A DNA stretch of 33,709 nt from Actinomadura sp. HBU206391 (GTDB lineage: Bacteria > Actinomycetota > Actinomycetes > Streptosporangiales > Streptosporangiaceae). A program made the translations under genes and the position numbers. The DNA is taken from positions 1 through 33,709 of the forward strand of contig NZ_JABVEB010000058.1 in assembly GCF_014323665.1 (NCBI RefSeq), read 5' to 3'. Each line of letters begins with the position of its first letter. Position 1 is the stretch's first letter. This document shows positions 30,193-33,709 of this stretch, one piece after another. The notes under the pieces are model-generated. The model had not been told where the DNA came from, did not search any database, and was given only the letters and a program-made list of their open reading frames with translations.

Positions 30193-31471
30193 GTGCGGTC
30201 AGTAACGATCGATCTGGATGGCGCCCCACCGGGTGAGTTGGTGGAGGCCGTCTCAGCGATCGTGTCGGAGCTGGCCGCCCGCCCGGACGTGGAGTCCCCG
30301 GCCGCATGCATGGAACTGGCCCAAGACCTCGGGCGGGCGCTCGATGTGGGTGAGGCCGCCCTGTCATCTTTGATCGGGGTCGTCGACCGCAGCGGAGAAG
30401 CGCGGCGGTGGGGGTTCTCCTCCACCTCCGCATGGCTGCGGAAACACCTCGGGATGCGGTCGGGGCGCGCCGGCGAGCGGGTGCTGCTGTCGCGCCAGCT
30501 GCCGCGGCTGGGTGTGGTGAGCAAGCAGTTCACCTGCGGTGAGCTGCCCTACGGGTATGCGAGCACGATCGCCCACACCGTCAACCGGCTGAACGATGAC
30601 GACGCTCAGGCCGCGCAGGAGCATCTGCTCGGCTTGGCCGAACAGGAATGTTCGGCCGGTGAGGTCGCCCGCGCCGGGGAACGCATCCGCGAGGTCATCG
30701 CCGACCGCGACGGCACCGGCAAACCACCCCCCGACGCCAAACGCCCCTTCACCCGCTCCTGGCTGGAAAAGTCCAAGACCCTGGACGGATCAGCCTGGTT
30801 CAAAGGATGGCTCACCCCCGAAGACGCCGCCGCCTTCGACGACATCATCGAACCCCTCACCACCCCCACCGGCGCCGGAGACGACCGCGACCACGCCCAA
30901 CGACGCGCCGACACCCTCATCAGCGTCCTGACCGTCGGTCACCACCGCAGCACCCTCACCGTCACCATCCAACTCCAAACCCTGCAGGGCGCAGGCGTGC
31001 CGGGGAGGCTGCCCGACGGCACCCCCATCCCCCCTCGCGGGTACGGCAACTCGCACTCAACGCCGGAGTGTCCACACTCATCCTCAGCCCCGACGGACAC
31101 CCGCTGTATCTAGGGCGCACCACCCGCTTCGCCACCCCCAGGCAACGCCAAGTCCTACGCACCCTGTACGCCACCTGCGCCGTCGACGGCTGCGACATCC
31201 CCACCGGCCTCTGCGAAATCCACCACCTCGACGGATGGAAACTCGGATCCCCCACCGACATCGACAAACTCACCCCCACCTGCCGCTTCCACAACCAATG
31301 GATCGAAGAAGGATCGAAGACAACCCCGACAGAGTGCAGACCACCCACAACACCAACGGGCGCCACCTCATCCGCTGCCTGCCACCCCGGGACACCAGAC
31401 AACGCCCAGACCGACCACGAAACCGAACAAACCGACCCCGCGAAAACGACCACCAACCCAAAGGACCATGA
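30193..31471 (+). pseudogene. DUF222/HNH endonuclease-like gene (13E12-repeat type), broken by two small lesions
   Basis: From GTG 30193 the DUF222 domain is intact (LGRALDVGEAALSSLIGVVDRSGEARRWGFSSTSAWLRKHLGM ... LPRLGVVSKQFTCGELPYGYAST ... WFKGWLTPEDAAAFDDIIEPL) up to LPDGTPIPP near 31030. There a loss of one C in a C6 tract shifts the frame; the next frame gives RVRQLALNAGVSTLILSPDGHPLYLG and the HNH domain CAVDGCDIPTGLCEIHHLDGW ... PTCRFHNQWIEE. An 11-bp tandem duplication (31300-31321) shifts it again, and the last frame gives RVQTTHNTNGRHLIRCLPP to the stop at 31469-31471. All catalytic and zinc-ligand residues survive, so inactivation is recent or reversible. Confidence 0.85.
31300..31321 (+). 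repeat. 11-bp tandem duplication inside the HNH gene
   Basis: GGATCGAAGAA (31300-31310) followed by GGATCGAAGAC (31311-31321). Removing one copy restores reading through WIEDNPDRVQTTHNTNGRHL, so the duplication itself is the frameshift. Confidence 0.9.
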
Positions 31472-31507
31472 CCCACCAAAACCGACCATCTGGTCGCGGG
31501 TGCGCGA

Positions 31508-32458
31508 TCAGTAGCGGGCGCGCAGTTCGCGGCGCAGGAGCTTGCCGGTGACGGTCTTGGGGATCTCCTCCAGAATCTCGACGGCACGGGGGCACTTGTA
31601 GGCCGCCATCCGCTCCTTGCAGAACGCGATGAGCTCGGCCGGCTCGGCGGTCATGCCGGGGCGCAGGCTGACATAGGCCTTGACGGTCTCGCCGCGATAC
31701 TCGTCCGGTACGCCCACTCCCAGGATCACGTCCTCGGAGCCGATGGCGATCCAGTCCCGGTAGGCCTGGGCGTTGAACACCACGTTGCGGTGCGTTGTCA
31801 TGGCGCCCTTGGGCGGCCCGGTGGTGCCCGAGGTGTAGGTCAGGAACGCCACGTCGTCCGGCCCGACGGGCACCGCGGGCGGACGGTGACCGGCGAACCT
31901 CCCGAGCAGCCTGGCCATGTCGACGGTACCGGGACACTCGATCGGCTCGACACCCGAGAAGATCCACTGGTCATCACGGGTCTCGTACTCGAGCTCCGAG
32001 GTGGTGATCACGGTACGGATCTCCGTCCCGGCGACGACGTGGCGCGCCACGTCCCGGTAGAGGCCCTGCAGGCAGACCAGGACCTTCGCGCCCGAGTCGC
32101 GCAGCAGGAGTTCGAGCTCGCGCTCCTTGTTCATCGGGTTGGCCGACACGGCGATGCCGCCGGCCTTCCAGGTGCCGACCATCGCGATCACGAACTGCGG
32201 CACGTTCTGGAGGTACAGCGCCACCCGGTCCTGGGCCGCGAACCCGGTCGCGGCCAGCCCTGCGGCGAAGGCGTCGGAGAGCTCGTCGAGCTCGCGCAGG
32301 GTGATCCGGCCGTCGAAGTAGCGGATGATGTCCGCGTCCGGGTCGCGGGCCACCGACGCCGCGAACATCCTCAGCGCACTGGTGTGCTCGATCTCGATCT
32401 CGGTCGGCTGGCCGTCGTCGTAGCGGGCCAGCCACGGCCGCTCGTCGTAGCTGCTCAT
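31508..32458 (-). pseudogene. Acyl-CoA synthetase (AMP-binding) gene with a large internal in-frame deletion
   Basis: 316 residues from ATG 32458; family members have ~500-550. The N-terminal half is normal: RYFDGRITLRELDELSDAFAAGL, VALYLQNVPQFVIAMVGTWKAGG and the P-loop YTSGTTGPPKGAMTTH. At DVILGV (near 31715) it jumps directly to GVPDEYRGETVKAYVSLRPG and the C-terminal PKTVTGKLLRREL with the catalytic Lys. About 190 residues are missing, including the YGxTE and TGD motifs, so adenylation should be impossible. The reading frame is preserved, so a stable shortened protein could still be made. It starts 20 bases after the stop of the cyclase gene, and the two probably formed one catabolic operon. 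Confidence 0.85.
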
Positions 32459-32478
32459 GCTCGTGTTCTCTCGCCGGA

Positions 32479-33447
32479 TCAGCGGATCGCGACCGGGTTG
32501 ACCGGCGCGCCCGTGCCGTGCACGACCTTGAGCGGAGCGGCCACGTAGAAGAAGCTCCAGCGCCCGTCGGCCGCGCACGCGTCGGCGAGGTCGTCCAGCC
32601 AGGCGATCTCGGTGAGCGTGACGCCGAGGTTGCGCATCAGCGCACAGTGCAGCGGCAGGGCGACCCCGGTGTTCGGCTCGAGGGTCACCTCATTGGCGAT
32701 CGTGTCGGTGACGAGGTTGGGAACCTCGCGGTTCTGGAACCACTCGACCAGCTCGCGGGAGTAGGTCAGCCCCGGCTCGTTGAAGCCGTCGTAGAACGAC
32801 TCCTTGTCGTTCAGCTCGTACCAGTACTTCATGAAGCCGGTACGAACGCACAGGATGTCGTGCGGCTCGATGGTCACGCCCTGCGCCGCGGCTGCGGCCT
32901 CCAGGTCGGTGTGGTCGAAGGTCTCGCCCTTGTCCAGCCATGGCTTGCCGCGGTGCCGCGCCATGTCGATGAGCACGCCCCGGCCGGCCACGCCCTTCTC
33001 CGCGATGGGCAGCACGGAGGCGACGTCCATGCCGCCGATCGTGGACCGCGCGTCGTAACCGTTCCAGAGCTTGCCGTCGTACCAGACATGGCCCAGCGCG
33101 TCGTACTGCGTCGAGCCCTGCAGGAAGATCGTGGCGGTGTCGTCGGCGTAGTGCAGGCCGCCGGGGAAGTTCGAGGCTCCTTCCGCGTCCCAGGTGCCCT
33201 CGTCGAGGACGTTCTTGCGCTCGATGCCGGAGCGGCCGGGCCACAGCGGGTCGCCGGGGCCGTCGGTGCGCCCCATCTGGATCTGGAGGGTGAACACCTC
33301 GCCGGAGCGGATGTGCCGCACCCCGCGCAGCACCTCGTCGGCGGTCAGGTAGTTCAGGCAGCCCAGCTCATCGTCCGGCCCCCACTTCCCCCAGTTGCTC
33401 GGAGCGTCCTCACCCAGCACCTCGCGCATCTCGGGCGCATCCGACAT
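32479..33447 (-). CDS. Cyclase-family metal-dependent hydrolase (kynurenine-formamidase-like)
   Basis: 322 residues from ATG 33447, with AAGGAG upstream. The opening SNWGKWGPDDELGCLNYLT is typical of the long cyclase family. FLQGSTQYDALGHVWYDGKLWNG corresponds to the HxGTHxDxxxH metal motif, here with STQYDALGH: the first His positions of the short family are changed, but Asp and His remain. RGVLIDMARHRGK, GDI/HDILCVRTGF and NLVTDTIANEV complete the fold. These enzymes hydrolyse amide or ester/lactone bonds of small molecules; the substrate is unknown. It leads the two-gene operon with the deleted acyl-CoA ligase. Confidence 0.9.
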   Translation of the reverse strand: MSDAPEMREVLGEDAPSNWGKWGPDDELGCLNYLTADEVLRGVRHIRSGEVFTLQIQMGRTDGPGDPLWPGRSGIERKNVLDEGTWDAEGASNFPGGLHYADDTATIFLQGSTQYDALGHVWYDGKLWNGYDARSTIGGMDVASVLPIAEKGVAGRGVLIDMARHRGKPWLDKGETFDHTDLEAAAAAQGVTIEPHDILCVRTGFMKYWYELNDKESFYDGFNEPGLTYSRELVEWFQNREVPNLVTDTIANEVTLEPNTGVALPLHCALMRNLGVTLTEIAWLDDLADACAADGRWSFFYVAAPLKVVHGTGAPVNPVAIR

Positions 33448-33709
33448 CGTCGTCTCCTTCCCTCCGGTGAACAGGTCCGCCGACCGGCCGATCGTTCGCA
33501 CGTGGTCACCGTGCCCGAGATCCTCGACATGCGGGTGGGCGCCGACGTCCTCACCGGTACGGCGCCGGGCGCCGGACCGGTCCTCAGCGATCCGGACGCG
33601 CGAGGCGGGACGGCCGGGCCGGCCGTCGCGGTCGCCGCTTCGGCCTCGCCCCCGGCGGCGACGCCTGCGTACGCTCCGACGGACTGGCGGAGTTATCCGC
33701 CGATGGACT
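33448..33709. other. Window end, no gene assigned
   Basis: 262 bases upstream of the cyclase gene, running to the edge. Plus-strand reading is open in more than one frame: GTG 33500 gives VVTVPEILDMRVGADVLTGT, and another frame ends FGLAPGGDACVRSDGLAEL. Neither is recognised, and no start could be fixed. A divergent gene may begin here. Confidence 0.3.

Overview
The window is high-GC DNA from a filamentous actinomycete. Evidence: GTG/TTG starts, strongly G/C-ending codons, a Scr1-type XRE regulator with a DUF397 partner, NB-ARC regulators, a ricin-lectin GH18 chitinase and a DUF222/HNH gene. I would guess Streptosporangiales (Actinomadura or Nonomuraea relatives), but no 16S or marker gene is present to prove it.

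Region 1 (1-7076, all minus strand) is the most unusual part. It is a RiPP locus built from lasso-peptide-type genes: NB-ARC regulator, short Cys-rich precursor (5178-5348), transglutaminase-like B2, asparagine-synthetase-like C, PqqD/RRE B1, a MauE-thioredoxin fusion, an S9 prolyl-oligopeptidase-like peptidase and an ABC exporter cut by the window edge. The precursor ends in six cysteines spaced C-x6-C-x5-CC-x4-C-x4-C, the framework of spider-toxin and conotoxin inhibitor cystine knots. B2 lacks the usual catalytic Cys and His, and C has SGGLGS where active cyclases have SGGxDS. I infer a bacterial knottin pathway in which lasso-type proteins have been repurposed and a membrane thiol-disulfide module, a proline-directed peptidase and an exporter complete maturation.

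Region 2 (7077-12281) holds a NYN/LOTUS protein, a DinB/maleylpyruvate-isomerase-like protein with a palindromic operator, a GNAT acetyltransferase and several broken genes, including a secreted metallopeptidase-like gene in an AT-richer patch and an ABC-2 permease remnant.

Region 3 (12594-17683) is an intact five-gene cell-envelope copper operon: LVIVD-repeat secreted protein, lipoprotein, CopC-CopD fusion, lipoprotein, YcnI. It is followed by DUF4235, a long hairpin and a secreted GH18 chitinase.

Region 4 (19832-24375) has a TetR/aldo-keto reductase pair with a perfect 22-bp operator, a SAM methyltransferase preceded by a 14-bp degenerate tandem array, and a gene graveyard (GntR, aldehyde dehydrogenase, SDR, PuuD-type hydrolase fragments) that looks like a decayed putrescine/GABA pathway.

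Region 5 (24408-30044) has an orphan histidine kinase behind an AT-rich palindrome, an NB-ARC/TPR protein, and an XRE-DUF397-small ORF operon divergent from an anti-sigma-like ATPase. Region 6 (30145-33709) has a LexA-box-controlled DUF222/HNH gene broken by two small lesions, an acyl-CoA-ligase-like gene with a large internal in-frame deletion, and an intact cyclase-family hydrolase.
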